Source of the DNA: Candidatus Cloacimonas acidaminovorans str. Evry
Lineage (GTDB): Bacteria; Cloacimonadota; Cloacimonadia; Cloacimonadales; Cloacimonadaceae
DNA: 64,000 bases
Assembly: GCF_000146065.2 (NCBI RefSeq)
Contig: NC_020449.1
Span: 62,001 to 126,000 of the forward strand
Direction: 5' to 3'
In this document: piece by piece, positions 27,399 through 37,306 of the stretch
Numbering within the stretch: position 1 is the stretch's first letter
Layout of the letters: every line of letters begins with the position of its first letter
Notes under the pieces: model-generated
Databases searched by the model: none
What the model saw: only the letters and a program-made list of their open reading frames with translations
Told to the model about the DNA's origin: nothing
Program-made: the position numbers and the translations under genes

Positions 27399-28010
27399 AT
27401 GAAAGAGAGAGTTTGCTTAATCCTGGGGTTGGCGGCTATTCTGTTAATGCTTTCTGCTTGTGAATCCGGAGGGAAATTGCAGGTTTTTAACCGTTGTTCA
27501 TATCCTGCTTATATTAAAGTGGAAAATATGGAACAAAAGACAATTCCTGCAGGGGAAAGTGTTAGCATTAATATAGATACCGACACGCAAAATATTTTCA
27601 CTGGTGAAGTGAAAAAGAAACTACCTATTTGGCTGGTAGGAGAGACCTTTAGTATTTTTGATGAGTATCAAAATGCTTATCTGGATTCTACTTGGATTGA
27701 AGTGAAAGCGGGAAAAACATACAGTATTTATCTTAATCCTAATCGTGCCAGTGTGAAAGTAATAAACAACTCTGACCAAATAATCAGCTGGGCAGAAATT
27801 TGGCAACATAGTCCTTTAACTTATTATCAGGTAGGCGTTATGTATAATATTTTGCCTGGAGAAAGCCGATTTTTGCGTGTGGATTATGGAAATAAATATT
27901 ACTATCAGGTAGAAATATACCTTCCGGATGAGTCGCATTACACTTTTGGCGACAGCGAAAACATTTTGGCAGTGGACGAACAATATGTAGTTAATTTTAA
28001 TCCAAACTAA
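27399..28010 (+). CDS. Lipoprotein of unknown function
   Basis: The start is ATG 27399, seven bases after AAGAGGTGA; an in-frame GTG at 27390 overlaps that site. The lipobox LLMLSAC puts the lipidated Cys near residue 21 and the mature protein near 180 residues. It is beta-rich, with two similar halves (KLQVFNRCSYPAYIKVENM and ASVKVINNSDQIISWAEIW), suggesting two related beta-sandwich domains. Each begins with a short V-x-N motif and precedes an IPAGES or ILPGES turn. It ends 48 bp before the M16 protease gene on the same strand. No family name is recognised. Confidence 0.75.
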   Translation: MKERVCLILGLAAILLMLSACESGGKLQVFNRCSYPAYIKVENMEQKTIPAGESVSINIDTDTQNIFTGEVKKKLPIWLVGETFSIFDEYQNAYLDSTWIEVKAGKTYSIYLNPNRASVKVINNSDQIISWAEIWQHSPLTYYQVGVMYNILPGESRFLRVDYGNKYYYQVEIYLPDESHYTFGDSENILAVDEQYVVNFNPN

Positions 28011-28058
28011 AGAAAGCGGGCAAGCTATCAGGGCAAAATAAAAATACAAGGAGTAATT

Positions 28059-30857
28059 ATGAAGAGGACCTACCTCGGCTTAATCCTACTATGCTGTATT
28101 CTGACTTTAAGTGCAATCCTTCCTCCTGAATACGCAAGTTTTCCTTTGGAACAAGACCCGGATGTAATATCCGGCACTTTGGATAATGGCTTGAAATATT
28201 ACATCAAGCAAAATGCAAAACCGGAAAAACGACTTGAACTACGGCTTTTCATCAATGCCGGAAGTGTTGTGGAAGATGATGATCAACTTGGGCTGGCACA
28301 TTTTGTAGAACATATGGCTTTCAACGGCACTAAAAATTTCCCCAGAACGGAAATGGTGGATTATCTTACTTCTATTGGAATGGGTTATCACAATGGCTTA
28401 AACGGTGGAACAAGTTATGACTATACTGTTTATGAATTTAAGCTTCCTACTGATGATGAAGCCAAAATGCGGAAAGGAATTTCCATTCTTTCGGATATTG
28501 CCTGGCAAGTAAGTTTTGAGCCCGCTGAAATTGAACGTGAAAGAGGTGTTGTAATGGAAGAATGGCGTCTGGGACAAAATGCACAAAGAAGAATTCAAGA
28601 CCAAATAGATAAAGTTCGTTTTGCCGGTTCTCGTTATGCCGAAAGGAATCCTATCGGAACAATTGAAAACCTTAAGAACTTTAAGCACGAGAGTTTAATT
28701 CGTTATTATCAGGATTGGTATCGTCCCGATTTAGAGACCGTCTTTATTGTGGGTGATTATGATCCCCAAAAATTGGAAGGTTTAGTTAAGGAATACTTTG
28801 GCGTTATTCCTAAAAGAGAAAATCCGCGTCCCCGCATTAATTATCCTGTTCCCGATAATATTGAACCGAGAGCTGTAACGGTTTTGGATAAAGAACAGCC
28901 CTATACAATGATAAGAAGCACCTGGAAAGTTAAGACCACTCCTGTAACTGATTTGGGTTCTTTGTATAATGAGATGAAACAGGATTTGTTTTTCACGATG
29001 ATTAATGCCCGTTTGGAAGAGCTTAGTCAACAACCCGATCCGTCTTTTTCTTATGCCTTTATGTTTAATGCTACTTGGCTGAAGGGTTTTAATGCTACGG
29101 ATTGTTTTATGCTTGCCAATGAAGGTCGCAGTGAAGATGCCTTCAGAACTTTGATAACGGAATTGACTCGAGTGCGTCAACACGGTTTTCAACCTGGTGA
29201 ATGGGAACGAGCCAAACAAATAATGATTAGACAGGCGGAAAAATGGGTTGCCGATAAACCGACAATGGATTCCGAAGATGTAATTTGGGAGCTTTTGGAT
29301 GCTGTAATGTCTGAAGATACAATTCTCAGCGCTGAAACCTATGAACAAATGCTGAAAGGGCTGATCTATGAAATTGGCTTAAGCGAAGTGAACGACATTG
29401 TTGATGATGTTATTACCTCTGAAAATCTTACTTTAAGTTTAGCCGGAACGGATAAACCAGGAGCAAAATATCCCTCGCGCGAGGATTTGCTGAATATTTA
29501 TCAGCAGTCAATTGCTCAGGAACTGGAACCTTGGGAAGATATAACCGTGAATGAACCGCTTTTGGAAACAATTCCCATTCCGGGAAAAATAACTAAAGAA
29601 AAGGTCTTTCCCAAGTCCGGAATCAAACAATGGGTTCTTTCCAATGGAATAACCGTATACAGCAAAAAAACGGATTTTAAGGCAGATGAGGTTATTCTGA
29701 TAGCACAAAGTCCCGGGGGAAAAGCAAAACTGAAACCGGAAAATTATAAATCTGCCGACTTATTATCCCAATATTTCAGTGTATCGGGTTTTGGTAATTT
29801 TGATGCTCCTTCTTTGCAAAAGGCATTAGCAGGCAAAATTGTGTATGTTTATCCAACAATTTACTCTTATTCAGAGGGTTGGAGAGGTTCTTGTTCTCCG
29901 CAGGATTTGGAATTGATGTTCCAAATGCTCTATCAATATAATTATGCTCCCAGATATAATGAAGAAGCATTTTCTGCAGCTGTTGCCTCAACCAGGGCTC
30001 GGGTTCAAAACTATTTGCTGGAACCATCAAACGCTTTCTTTGATACTTTAAATGTGCTGATGTTCAATAATCATCCTCTGAAAAGAAATTTGCATCCGGA
30101 AGACCTGGATAGCGTTACTCTGAAACAGTTAAAAGATATTTTCCAAGACCGCTTTGGCGATTACACCGATTTCACTTTTTATGTTGTCGGCAATTTTGCT
30201 GAAGACCAATTAAAGGATTATTGCCAAACATATTTAGCCAATTTACCGGCAAAGGGAAGAAAGGAAAAAATGACCGATGCCGGCGTTAGAGCTTTTAACG
30301 GGAAAAAGGAAATCAGTTTCAATAAAGGCACTGAACGCAGTTTTGTATCTAATGTAACAAACAATAAGGCATCGTTTTCCCCGCAAAACAATGTGCAGCA
30401 ATCCGCTCTGCAAATGATTGCTTACGAAAAACTGCGGGAAAATGTTCGCGAAAATATGAGCGGTGCTTATGTTGTTGAAATTCAGAGTTTTTATGACTTT
30501 CTGCCTAAACCTGGCGTTTTCACTTTAACCTTGATGGGTTGTGATCCTGAAAGAGCCAAGGAATTGAATGCCGCTATCTTTGCCACTTTGGATAGCTTGA
30601 AAAACGGACTTTTTGCGGATAAATATATAGAATCCACTAAAACCACTCTGCATAAAAAGTATGAAGAAAACATCAAGTCCAATAGATACTGGGTGAATAA
30701 TATGAGTGAGAATATTTCTTACGGCTTACCGATTGACTGTTTTCTGGATTATCCTGTGCTGTATGACAAACTGGATAAGAAAGCTATAACCAAAACCGCT
30801 AAACAGTATTATGTTTTTGATAAGTCCTTGCTCTCCGTATATATGTTTCCGGAGTAA
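28059..30857 (+). CDS. M16-family zinc metalloprotease (pitrilysin-like), exported
   Basis: 932 residues, start ATG 28059 behind AAGGAG. A signal peptide (about 1-19) is followed by EQDPDVISGTLDNGLKYYIK. The inverted zinc motif HFVEH (about residues 81-85, in GLAHFVEHMAFNGTKNF) and the downstream glutamate in ERGVVMEEWR make the N-terminal half catalytic. The C-terminal half repeats the fold (PKSGIKQWVLSNGITVYSKK) without the zinc motif, as in full-length PqqL-type peptidases. It probably degrades peptides in the periplasm. A hairpin terminator follows 33 bp downstream. Confidence 0.92.
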   Translation: MKRTYLGLILLCCILTLSAILPPEYASFPLEQDPDVISGTLDNGLKYYIKQNAKPEKRLELRLFINAGSVVEDDDQLGLAHFVEHMAFNGTKNFPRTEMVDYLTSIGMGYHNGLNGGTSYDYTVYEFKLPTDDEAKMRKGISILSDIAWQVSFEPAEIERERGVVMEEWRLGQNAQRRIQDQIDKVRFAGSRYAERNPIGTIENLKNFKHESLIRYYQDWYRPDLETVFIVGDYDPQKLEGLVKEYFGVIPKRENPRPRINYPVPDNIEPRAVTVLDKEQPYTMIRSTWKVKTTPVTDLGSLYNEMKQDLFFTMINARLEELSQQPDPSFSYAFMFNATWLKGFNATDCFMLANEGRSEDAFRTLITELTRVRQHGFQPGEWERAKQIMIRQAEKWVADKPTMDSEDVIWELLDAVMSEDTILSAETYEQMLKGLIYEIGLSEVNDIVDDVITSENLTLSLAGTDKPGAKYPSREDLLNIYQQSIAQELEPWEDITVNEPLLETIPIPGKITKEKVFPKSGIKQWVLSNGITVYSKKTDFKADEVILIAQSPGGKAKLKPENYKSADLLSQYFSVSGFGNFDAPSLQKALAGKIVYVYPTIYSYSEGWRGSCSPQDLELMFQMLYQYNYAPRYNEEAFSAAVASTRARVQNYLLEPSNAFFDTLNVLMFNNHPLKRNLHPEDLDSVTLKQLKDIFQDRFGDYTDFTFYVVGNFAEDQLKDYCQTYLANLPAKGRKEKMTDAGVRAFNGKKEISFNKGTERSFVSNVTNNKASFSPQNNVQQSALQMIAYEKLRENVRENMSGAYVVEIQSFYDFLPKPGVFTLTLMGCDPERAKELNAAIFATLDSLKNGLFADKYIESTKTTLHKKYEENIKSNRYWVNNMSENISYGLPIDCFLDYPVLYDKLDKKAITKTAKQYYVFDKSLLSVYMFPE

Positions 30858-30890
30858 AAAAAAGCACTCACGGATTATCCACAAGAATCA

Positions 30891-30925
30891 AAGGGTGACA
30901 GTTTCATTTTCTGCCACCCTTTTTA
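30891..30925 (+). terminator. Rho-independent terminator after M16 protease
   Basis: AAGGGTGACAG pairs with CTGCCACCCTT (one A-C mismatch) across a short AT loop and is followed by a run of T. It lies between convergent genes. Confidence 0.85.
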
Positions 30926-30953
30926 TTTCTATTACAGAGAGTTCGGAATTTAT

Positions 30954-33518
30954 TTATAAGACCATTATTTTACGGTTAATGGGTTTTTCGCCTTGAACCT
31001 TTATTTTCAGGAAATAAATGCCGGCAGAACTGCGTTTGCCTCTATTATCTATTCCCTTCCAGAGAAAGTTCTTTTCGTCCTGCAGGTTTTTTCTAAATAC
31101 CAATTGCCCTTTCAGGTTGTAAATTTCTATGAGGGCAGAACTGTTTTCCGCATTTTTAACTTCCACTATAAGAGCCGAGCCAGAGTTAAAACTAACCGGA
31201 TTGGGATATACATCTACGCACATAGGTTTCTGAATGAGGTCTTCATTACCCACATAATATACTGTAACACAGTTGCTTGGTTCGGATTCATTTATTCCGT
31301 CCGTAGCAGTTACATAAAAGTAAGTAGTAATTTGAGGATTAAAATCAGTAACGATATAATCGCTTTGAGAGAAAGGAATTTCGCCTATTAGAGCATCGTT
31401 TTTATAAATACGGTAAGAAGTCCAGCTCAAATTTCCCTGTGCGGGTGCCTGCCAAAAAAGATGAATTTGGTCATCAATATCGGGCTCAAAAGCCAGAAAA
31501 GAAGGGTTTTCACTTAGCGGTTCAGGCATAAATAAAGTAACATTTCCTGTAGTTAAAGGGTCATTATTGCCTGGGAGGTAAATAATGTTTTCCCTGGCAA
31601 TGTTGTAATGATTTTGGTAATGGAAAAGTTCTTCAGCAATTCCTTTTATTCTTTTATCTACAACATATCCGAATGAATCCTTACGGGTAAAAAGCAAAAA
31701 TGCAGGGGTAGAAATATCTGTAACACAATTAGTAACCTGCACATCAGTAGTAAAAGTGATATTGCCAGGATAGATAACCTCAGTTTGCTGCCAGCTATCT
31801 CCCGCATTGATATTCAGATACTTTTTATATACAGTGCCCAAAGGCAGTTCTGTTGTCACTTCTCCGGCAGGAGTTCGCCAGATATTTCTTTTCAGGTAAA
31901 GATAATCACCTGCAGGATAAACCCAGTCCAATTTATCATAGCTGTATAAACCCCAACCTGTCAGCAAAGGATATAGCGTTAAATTACCCTCCTGATTCGG
32001 TTCTCCTACATATTCATAGCGAGAAAGAGGAATATCAGTAACTTCAACTATGCCGATATAAACTGAATTTCCAGGCGCAGGAGAAAAAACACCAGGATTA
32101 ATATAACCACCGGCACAGCCATAAAGTTCTTTTCCGGTTCCCGTTTCGGTTAAAACAACCTGCGCATAAAAATCCTCGGAAATATTTGCCTGAACGGAAA
32201 AATCAGCTGTGGGAAGAGGAATGGATACCTGAACAATTCCGTTAGCTACTGCAATTAATTCCAAGCGCGCATTGGTAATTTGTGCTGTTCCAGTATAAAT
32301 ATAACTGCCTGTGATGATTGTATTTTGCACAGGAATAATAAAGGGTTCAAAATCTACAGTCGGCAAAGCGGAATTATCATTGTGGTCATTTATCGTTAAG
32401 GCAATTTCTGCTGCCGTAGCAAACCCCCAATTATTATTTTCCGCCATAATAATGAAGCTGGCATTAGGATAAGCATCGCAATAAACGGAATTATTGTGAT
32501 TGTTAACATCAATATTATTGATAATGGTATTTTCGCCCTGAGCCCAAATATGATTTAAAGTTAGGTCTCCTAAAACAGGTTTGCCATTATTAGTAATGTA
32601 AAAACCGGTATAATTACCCTCAATATGATTGCGTTCAAAATAGGGCACGGAAGTTACTCCCGAAACCATTACTCCTGCTCCGGAATTCATATCTCCAGGA
32701 ATAAAATTGTAGTTAATTTGATTATCAGCTACATAACCTGATGCCTGCAAAAGATAGATTCCGGTGTAGTTATACTCAATGATATTATGCAAAATTTGCG
32801 GATTGATAGAACCCGAAGAAGCAATATCCCAAGCCGAAATTCCCTGCTTGTAGTTGTGATGAATATGGTTATATAAGATATTGGGATTGCACTGATTTAC
32901 GCCTGATTGATTGCCCATTTGAATAGCTGCCCGAAATTGAGCTCCCGTTCCATTATAACGGATTTCATTGTATCTGATATAGGCATTGCTATTGGAAGTG
33001 ACAAGAATCGCATTTTGGGTGCAGTTTTCAATTAAACAATACTCCACTACATTAGGCAAAGGAACTGCAGAACCGATGCCATAAAACTCCATTCCTTTTT
33101 CACATAAGTTTATATGACAGTGAGAGATAGCGATAGGGGAATTGATAGTGCGCACTCCATAAGTGGCATATTCCAGATAAACATAATTCAAATGACTGGT
33201 ATGCTGCAGATTTTCAAAACGCAAACCAGGCCAAAGTGCAGTCGGATTTGCCTGCATATTTAAAATTCGGATACTATCTACCTCAGTTCCATAGGCATTT
33301 AATATTCCCTCTACGGTAATTTGATAGGAGCCCAAAAGGTGAATTTCTACCCCTGCCTGAATAATTAAAGAATCGGATGCAGGAACAGTTATTGCTCCAA
33401 TTACTTCGTAAGGATTGTTTACAGGAGACCAAACTCCGCTTTGATTTCCGCTTACCTGAATGGCAAAATTCAGGGAAATGAGAGTTGTAATAAAAAGAAT
33501 AAGAAATAAGCGCTTCAT
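30954..33518 (-). CDS. Secreted right-handed beta-helix protein with type IX sorting domain
   Basis: The start is ATG 33518 because GGAGGTGATT lies just upstream; an in-frame GTG at 33527 falls inside that site. 854 residues. The signal peptide ends ...LNFA. Residues about 30-400 show a parallel beta-helix of the pectate-lyase/NosD kind, with many short N/H-rich turns (YCLIENCTQN, ILYNHIHHNYKQGISAWD, HNIIEYNYTGIYLL). An FN3-like module (HLFWQAPAQGNLSWTSYRIY) precedes the sorting domain: VYPNPVSFNSGSAL, YNLKGQLVFRK, WKGIDNRGKRSSAGIYFLKI and RKIMVL. Probably a surface or released polysaccharide-interacting protein; no catalytic residues can be assigned. Confidence 0.85.
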   Translation of the reverse strand: MKRLFLILFITTLISLNFAIQVSGNQSGVWSPVNNPYEVIGAITVPASDSLIIQAGVEIHLLGSYQITVEGILNAYGTEVDSIRILNMQANPTALWPGLRFENLQHTSHLNYVYLEYATYGVRTINSPIAISHCHINLCEKGMEFYGIGSAVPLPNVVEYCLIENCTQNAILVTSNSNAYIRYNEIRYNGTGAQFRAAIQMGNQSGVNQCNPNILYNHIHHNYKQGISAWDIASSGSINPQILHNIIEYNYTGIYLLQASGYVADNQINYNFIPGDMNSGAGVMVSGVTSVPYFERNHIEGNYTGFYITNNGKPVLGDLTLNHIWAQGENTIINNIDVNNHNNSVYCDAYPNASFIIMAENNNWGFATAAEIALTINDHNDNSALPTVDFEPFIIPVQNTIITGSYIYTGTAQITNARLELIAVANGIVQVSIPLPTADFSVQANISEDFYAQVVLTETGTGKELYGCAGGYINPGVFSPAPGNSVYIGIVEVTDIPLSRYEYVGEPNQEGNLTLYPLLTGWGLYSYDKLDWVYPAGDYLYLKRNIWRTPAGEVTTELPLGTVYKKYLNINAGDSWQQTEVIYPGNITFTTDVQVTNCVTDISTPAFLLFTRKDSFGYVVDKRIKGIAEELFHYQNHYNIARENIIYLPGNNDPLTTGNVTLFMPEPLSENPSFLAFEPDIDDQIHLFWQAPAQGNLSWTSYRIYKNDALIGEIPFSQSDYIVTDFNPQITTYFYVTATDGINESEPSNCVTVYYVGNEDLIQKPMCVDVYPNPVSFNSGSALIVEVKNAENSSALIEIYNLKGQLVFRKNLQDEKNFLWKGIDNRGKRSSAGIYFLKIKVQGEKPINRKIMVL

Positions 33519-33682
33519 TTTAATCACCTCCTCTAAAGTTTAATGTTATTGCCTTACTCTTCGCTAAATTATACTCATACTTGAAAATATAATAAAATAT
33601 TAGAAATTGCATTCCGCGTGGCAAATCGGAATTTGGCATCCCGATTTGCCACTTTGGGAAATTATAACTATTTTTAATTCAG

Positions 33683-33853
33683 TTATTGTGAAATTGCCTG
33701 AACAGGACAGGTATCAATGCAAGCCCCGCAATCAATGCAAAGTGACTCGTCACATTCTGCCTTGTCATTTACCAATTTTAAAGCAGAAACAGGGCATACA
33801 TCAATGCAGGCACCGCATCCGATACAGGTTTCTTTATCAATTTTGACAGCCAT
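33683..33853 (-). CDS. 2[4Fe-4S] ferredoxin
   Basis: 56 residues, start ATG 33853 behind AAAGGAGA. Two clusters are fully present: CIGCGACIDVCP and CIDCGACIDTCP, each a C-x2-C-x2-C-x3-C-P motif, on the usual bacterial-ferredoxin scaffold (begins MAVKIDKETC). It would carry electrons in the cytoplasm, for example between oxidoreductases of fermentative metabolism. It stands alone between a beta-helix protein gene and the export operon. Identification is secure. Confidence 0.97.
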   Translation of the reverse strand: MAVKIDKETCIGCGACIDVCPVSALKLVNDKAECDESLCIDCGACIDTCPVQAISQ

Positions 33854-34006
33854 TTTGTGTCTCCTTTCTTTTTTTCTTCATAGTTTTAGGGAGTTGAGAT
33901 TCGTCAAGCAAAATATCACTTGCAGGCGAGTTTTCTTTGTTTATAGAATTGCCAAATTTAGGTTTACAATGTTACCTTGGGAAATTGGGGCTTAGTTTTT
34001 AATTAT

Positions 34007-35224
34007 TTATTCATAACGCAAGGCATCAATTAAATTCAGATTTGCCGCTTTGGAAGCAGGATACCAGCCAAAAAAGATACCTATAGCCATTGAGAATCCA
34101 ACTGAAAGCAGAACGGAAAAAGGTGTAACTACCACACTCCATTTCATTGCATTACCCACAATTTTGGAAGCTCCAAAACCCAGAAGGATACCTATAAAAC
34201 CACCTAAAATGCTGATTGTAACCGCTTCTATAATAAATTGTAACAGGACATCTCTTTTTCCTGCGCCTACAGCCATTCTGATCCCAATTTCCTTGATGCG
34301 TTCCGTAACCGAAACCAGCATAATATTCATAATACCTATTCCCCCAACCAAAAGAGAAATACCCGCAATGCTTGCCAAAAGAAAAGTCATTGTATCGGAG
34401 ACCTTACTGGCTGTTTCGGCAATATCTGTTTGAGAGCGGACTAAAAATTCTTCGCTGGTAGTTCCTCTATGGCGGCTTTGTAATAGATCAAGAATATCCT
34501 GTTGCACTTTAGCAATTTTATCTTTGGAGACCGCAGAAACAATGATCATCATATTTCTCCATCTTCTACCCAGCAAACGGGTATAGACAGTTGTGTAAGG
34601 TGCCCAAACACTATCATCCTGATCTGCACCCATCACATTTTGTCCCTTGGATTCCATAACGCCTTTAACGGTGAAAGGAATATTCCGAATGCGGATTATT
34701 TGTCCCACAGGATCTATATCTCCAAAAAGGTTTTCGGCAACTGTTTTGCCTATTACACAAACCTTAGTTCCGTTTTCCACATCGCTGTCATAAAACAATT
34801 CTCCTTGTTCAGGATTCATATTACGGATATAAAAATAATCGGTATCTACACCCATAACGCCGGTTCTCCAGTTTTGCGATTCAAATTTTAGCTGAGCAAA
34901 GCTGTTATAAACGGGTGAGACATACAAAGCATCTTCAACCTGAGAACGAATAGCAAAAACATCATCAAGTTCAAGTAAACTTCCACTTCCGGCTGCCTGA
35001 CGCACATTTGTGGAACTACGCGTAAAATTTACAGTAACCATCAGCACATTGGTTCCCATAGAAGAGATTTGATCTTCTACAATCTTTTTGGCACCTTGTC
35101 CGATAGCCAGCATTGTTATAACCGCTGCTACGCCGATAATTATTCCCAGCATCGTTAAAAAGGTTCTGGTTTTATTGCGGGCAAGCGATTTGAAAGCGAT
35201 GCGAATAATTCCTACTATACTCAT
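34007..35224 (-). CDS. MacB-type ABC transporter permease
   Basis: 405 residues. An N-terminal membrane segment (SLARNKTRTFLTMLGIIIGV) is followed by a large periplasmic MacB-PCD domain. Three membrane segments fill the C-terminal third, with the FtsX core (GGIGIMNIMLVSVTERIKEI, GIRMAVGAGKRDV). It ends PASKAANLNLIDALRYE, the typical family tail. It overlaps the ATPase gene by 4 bp (ATGA). In MacAB-TolC systems this protein works as a mechanotransmitter that pushes substrates from periplasm through the outer-membrane channel rather than across the inner membrane. Confidence 0.93.
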   Translation of the reverse strand: MSIVGIIRIAFKSLARNKTRTFLTMLGIIIGVAAVITMLAIGQGAKKIVEDQISSMGTNVLMVTVNFTRSSTNVRQAAGSGSLLELDDVFAIRSQVEDALYVSPVYNSFAQLKFESQNWRTGVMGVDTDYFYIRNMNPEQGELFYDSDVENGTKVCVIGKTVAENLFGDIDPVGQIIRIRNIPFTVKGVMESKGQNVMGADQDDSVWAPYTTVYTRLLGRRWRNMMIIVSAVSKDKIAKVQQDILDLLQSRHRGTTSEEFLVRSQTDIAETASKVSDTMTFLLASIAGISLLVGGIGIMNIMLVSVTERIKEIGIRMAVGAGKRDVLLQFIIEAVTISILGGFIGILLGFGASKIVGNAMKWSVVVTPFSVLLSVGFSMAIGIFFGWYPASKAANLNLIDALRYE

Positions 35225-35973
35225 TCTTCATCTCCGGGAAGTTTAGGTAGATTTGCCAAATCATAAGCAGCATCTTGAGGATTGTTATTGGGCACATCGG
35301 CAATTATGCGCCCGTCACGAAAAGTTATCAGACGGTGAGCATACTTTGCAATATCGTGTTCATGGGTAACCAACAAAATGGTTTTTCCGTTTTTATGCAA
35401 TTCCTGAAAGATAGTCATCACTTCCAAACTGGTTCTGGTATCCAGATTTCCGGTCGGTTCATCGGCAAGTAGAAAAACGGGATCATTTACAATAGCGCGG
35501 GCAATGGCAACTCTTTGTTGTTGTCCACCGGAAAGCTGATTGGGATAATGTTTTGCTCTATCCTTTATATTTACGGTGGAAAGGGCTTCCATTGCTTTTT
35601 GCAATCGCTGGTGATGAGTCATTTTATTTCTATATAGCAGAGGGAGTTCCACATTTTCCAAAGCGGTTGTGCGCGGGAGCAAATAAAAGTTTTGAAATAC
35701 ATAACCAATCATCTGATTACGAATTTTGGTAAGTTCCGCGGGGGTTATTTCGTGAATGCCGATATCATTGATGTAATATTCACCACTTGTTGGCAGGTCA
35801 AGACAACCGAGAAGATTCATTAAGGTTGTTTTTCCACTGCCACTGGCACCCATAATAGCGACAAATTCACCTTCTTTAATTTGGAGGGAAACGCCTCTGA
35901 GGGCGTGCACCTGAACTTCTCCCATCTGATAAATTTTAGTTAAATTCTCTGTTCTAATTAGCAGATTTGGCAT
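35221..35973 (-). CDS. MacB/LolD-type ABC transporter ATPase
   Basis: 250 residues. Walker A is [12 protein letters not shown], the signature [15 protein letters not shown], Walker [14 protein letters not shown] and the H-loop [11 protein letters not shown]. These are typical of the MacB/LolD/FtsE group. The start codon is one base after the adaptor gene's stop. It energises the permease encoded next. Confidence 0.94.
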   Translation of the reverse strand: MPNLLIRTENLTKIYQMGEVQVHALRGVSLQIKEGEFVAIMGASGSGKTTLMNLLGCLDLPTSGEYYINDIGIHEITPAELTKIRNQMIGYVFQNFYLLPRTTALENVELPLLYRNKMTHHQRLQKAMEALSTVNIKDRAKHYPNQLSGGQQQRVAIARAIVNDPVFLLADEPTGNLDTRTSLEVMTIFQELHKNGKTILLVTHEHDIAKYAHRLITFRDGRIIADVPNNNPQDAAYDLANLPKLPGDEE

Positions 35974-35974
35974 T

Positions 35975-37270
35975 TTAGAAGTGCCTCATTCCAGGACCAC
36001 CCTGAGTTCCGTTATTAGTTTCAGAGCCACTTTTAGTATTTACTCCGGTGATAATTGTTTCGTTACCGGTAAGTCCTTCTATAACTTCAATATATCCGCT
36101 TTCGGAAATTCCGGTTCTAATTCCTTTGGGTTTGGGTTGATTATCTTCCAGCACCCAAATAAGTGCCGCTTTACCTGAAGAACTAATTGTTTTAGAACTA
36201 AATTCTTGTTTTGTTTTACCGTATTTCTTTTGGTTGAAATTAGTGGTATCAGTTTTTGCGGGTATAGCTTTTGCCTTGGCAAGAGAAGCATAAGCTTCTT
36301 TTTGAGCTTTTAGTAAAAGGTCGTCGCTCCATTTATAACCAAGCTGTTCCCAAATTTCTTTACTGGGCTTGAAACGGGTAGCTGTTTCCGAAATACGCAT
36401 CACATTTTCCCGGGCTTGAATAATGATAGTTACATTGGTAGTCATACCGGGAAGGAGTTTTTGTTCCGGATTGGCGGCATCAATAATCACACTATAGGAG
36501 ACCACATTGGATTCCGTTGTAGGATTAAGCCGAATTTGTTTCACATTACCGGAAAAGTTTTCGCTGGGATAAGCATCAACACTAAATTCAACAGGCAAGC
36601 CAACCTTTATTTTTCCGATATCTGCCTCGTCCACATTAGCAGATATTTGCATCTGATCAAGGTTATTGGCTATTTTGAATAAAGTGGGAGAACTCATACT
36701 GGCAGCAACTGTTTGTCCTTCATCAACATCGCGGGAAACCACAATTCCATTTATAGGACTGGTGATATAGGCATTGGCAAGATTTTTTTGAGCGCGCTGT
36801 AATGTGAGCTGAGCATTGTTAAAGTTTTGTTGAGCTGTTTGATAAGCAAAGAGTGCTTTTTTGGCATCATATTCAGGAGTCATCTTTTTTTCCAGCAATT
36901 CTGCCTGCAGATCGTAATCCAATTTTGCCTGGTCTAAAGCGGTTTTTGCCTTTGCCAGATCGGCTTTTGCGGCTTCCAGATTGGTAGCAAGAATTTCCGT
37001 ATCCAGTTTTGCCAGCAATTCCCCCTTTTTCACTTTATCATTGAAGTCCTTATAGAGTTTATCTATTTTTCCGCTAACTTCGGTGCCAACGCTAACTAAA
37101 ACATAAGGATTAAGGGAACCGGTTGCGGTAACAACTTCTCTGATATTGCCAAAGGAGGGAGATGTTGTTCTGAATTCGGGTTTGTTTTTCGCTTTGCGCA
37201 AAGATGTTATCACGATTATAGCGATAAGAATAAGCGCAATTATGATGATATACTTAAGGTATTTTTTCAT
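35975..37270 (-). CDS. MacA-like periplasmic adaptor (HlyD family)
   Basis: 431 residues with an N-terminal membrane anchor (YIIIIALILIAIIVITSL). The lipoyl half-domains (GTEVSGKIDKLYKDFNDKVK and YITSPINGIVVSRDVDEGQT) flank an alpha-hairpin of about 75 residues (about 90-165). A beta-barrel and membrane-proximal domain follow. The tail is Gly-rich (GTQGGPGMRHF). About 60 extra residues rich in Lys/Ala at 310-365 sit in the membrane-proximal domain. It links the ABC pair to TolC. RBS AAGGA precedes ATG 37270. Confidence 0.92.
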   Translation of the reverse strand: MKKYLKYIIIIALILIAIIVITSLRKAKNKPEFRTTSPSFGNIREVVTATGSLNPYVLVSVGTEVSGKIDKLYKDFNDKVKKGELLAKLDTEILATNLEAAKADLAKAKTALDQAKLDYDLQAELLEKKMTPEYDAKKALFAYQTAQQNFNNAQLTLQRAQKNLANAYITSPINGIVVSRDVDEGQTVAASMSSPTLFKIANNLDQMQISANVDEADIGKIKVGLPVEFSVDAYPSENFSGNVKQIRLNPTTESNVVSYSVIIDAANPEQKLLPGMTTNVTIIIQARENVMRISETATRFKPSKEIWEQLGYKWSDDLLLKAQKEAYASLAKAKAIPAKTDTTNFNQKKYGKTKQEFSSKTISSSGKAALIWVLEDNQPKPKGIRTGISESGYIEVIEGLTGNETIITGVNTKSGSETNNGTQGGPGMRHF

Positions 37271-37306
37271 TGGTGTTCCTTATCAATTAAATATATAGAA
37301 GTTACC

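Noticed and set aside
28782-29348. 188-residue minus-strand frame inside the M16 protease gene
   Set aside because: Antisense shadow of a well-conserved gene; no ribosome site.
33607-33995. Plus-strand frames rich in Gln/His
   Set aside because: They are the reverse of the ferredoxin gene and its upstream region.
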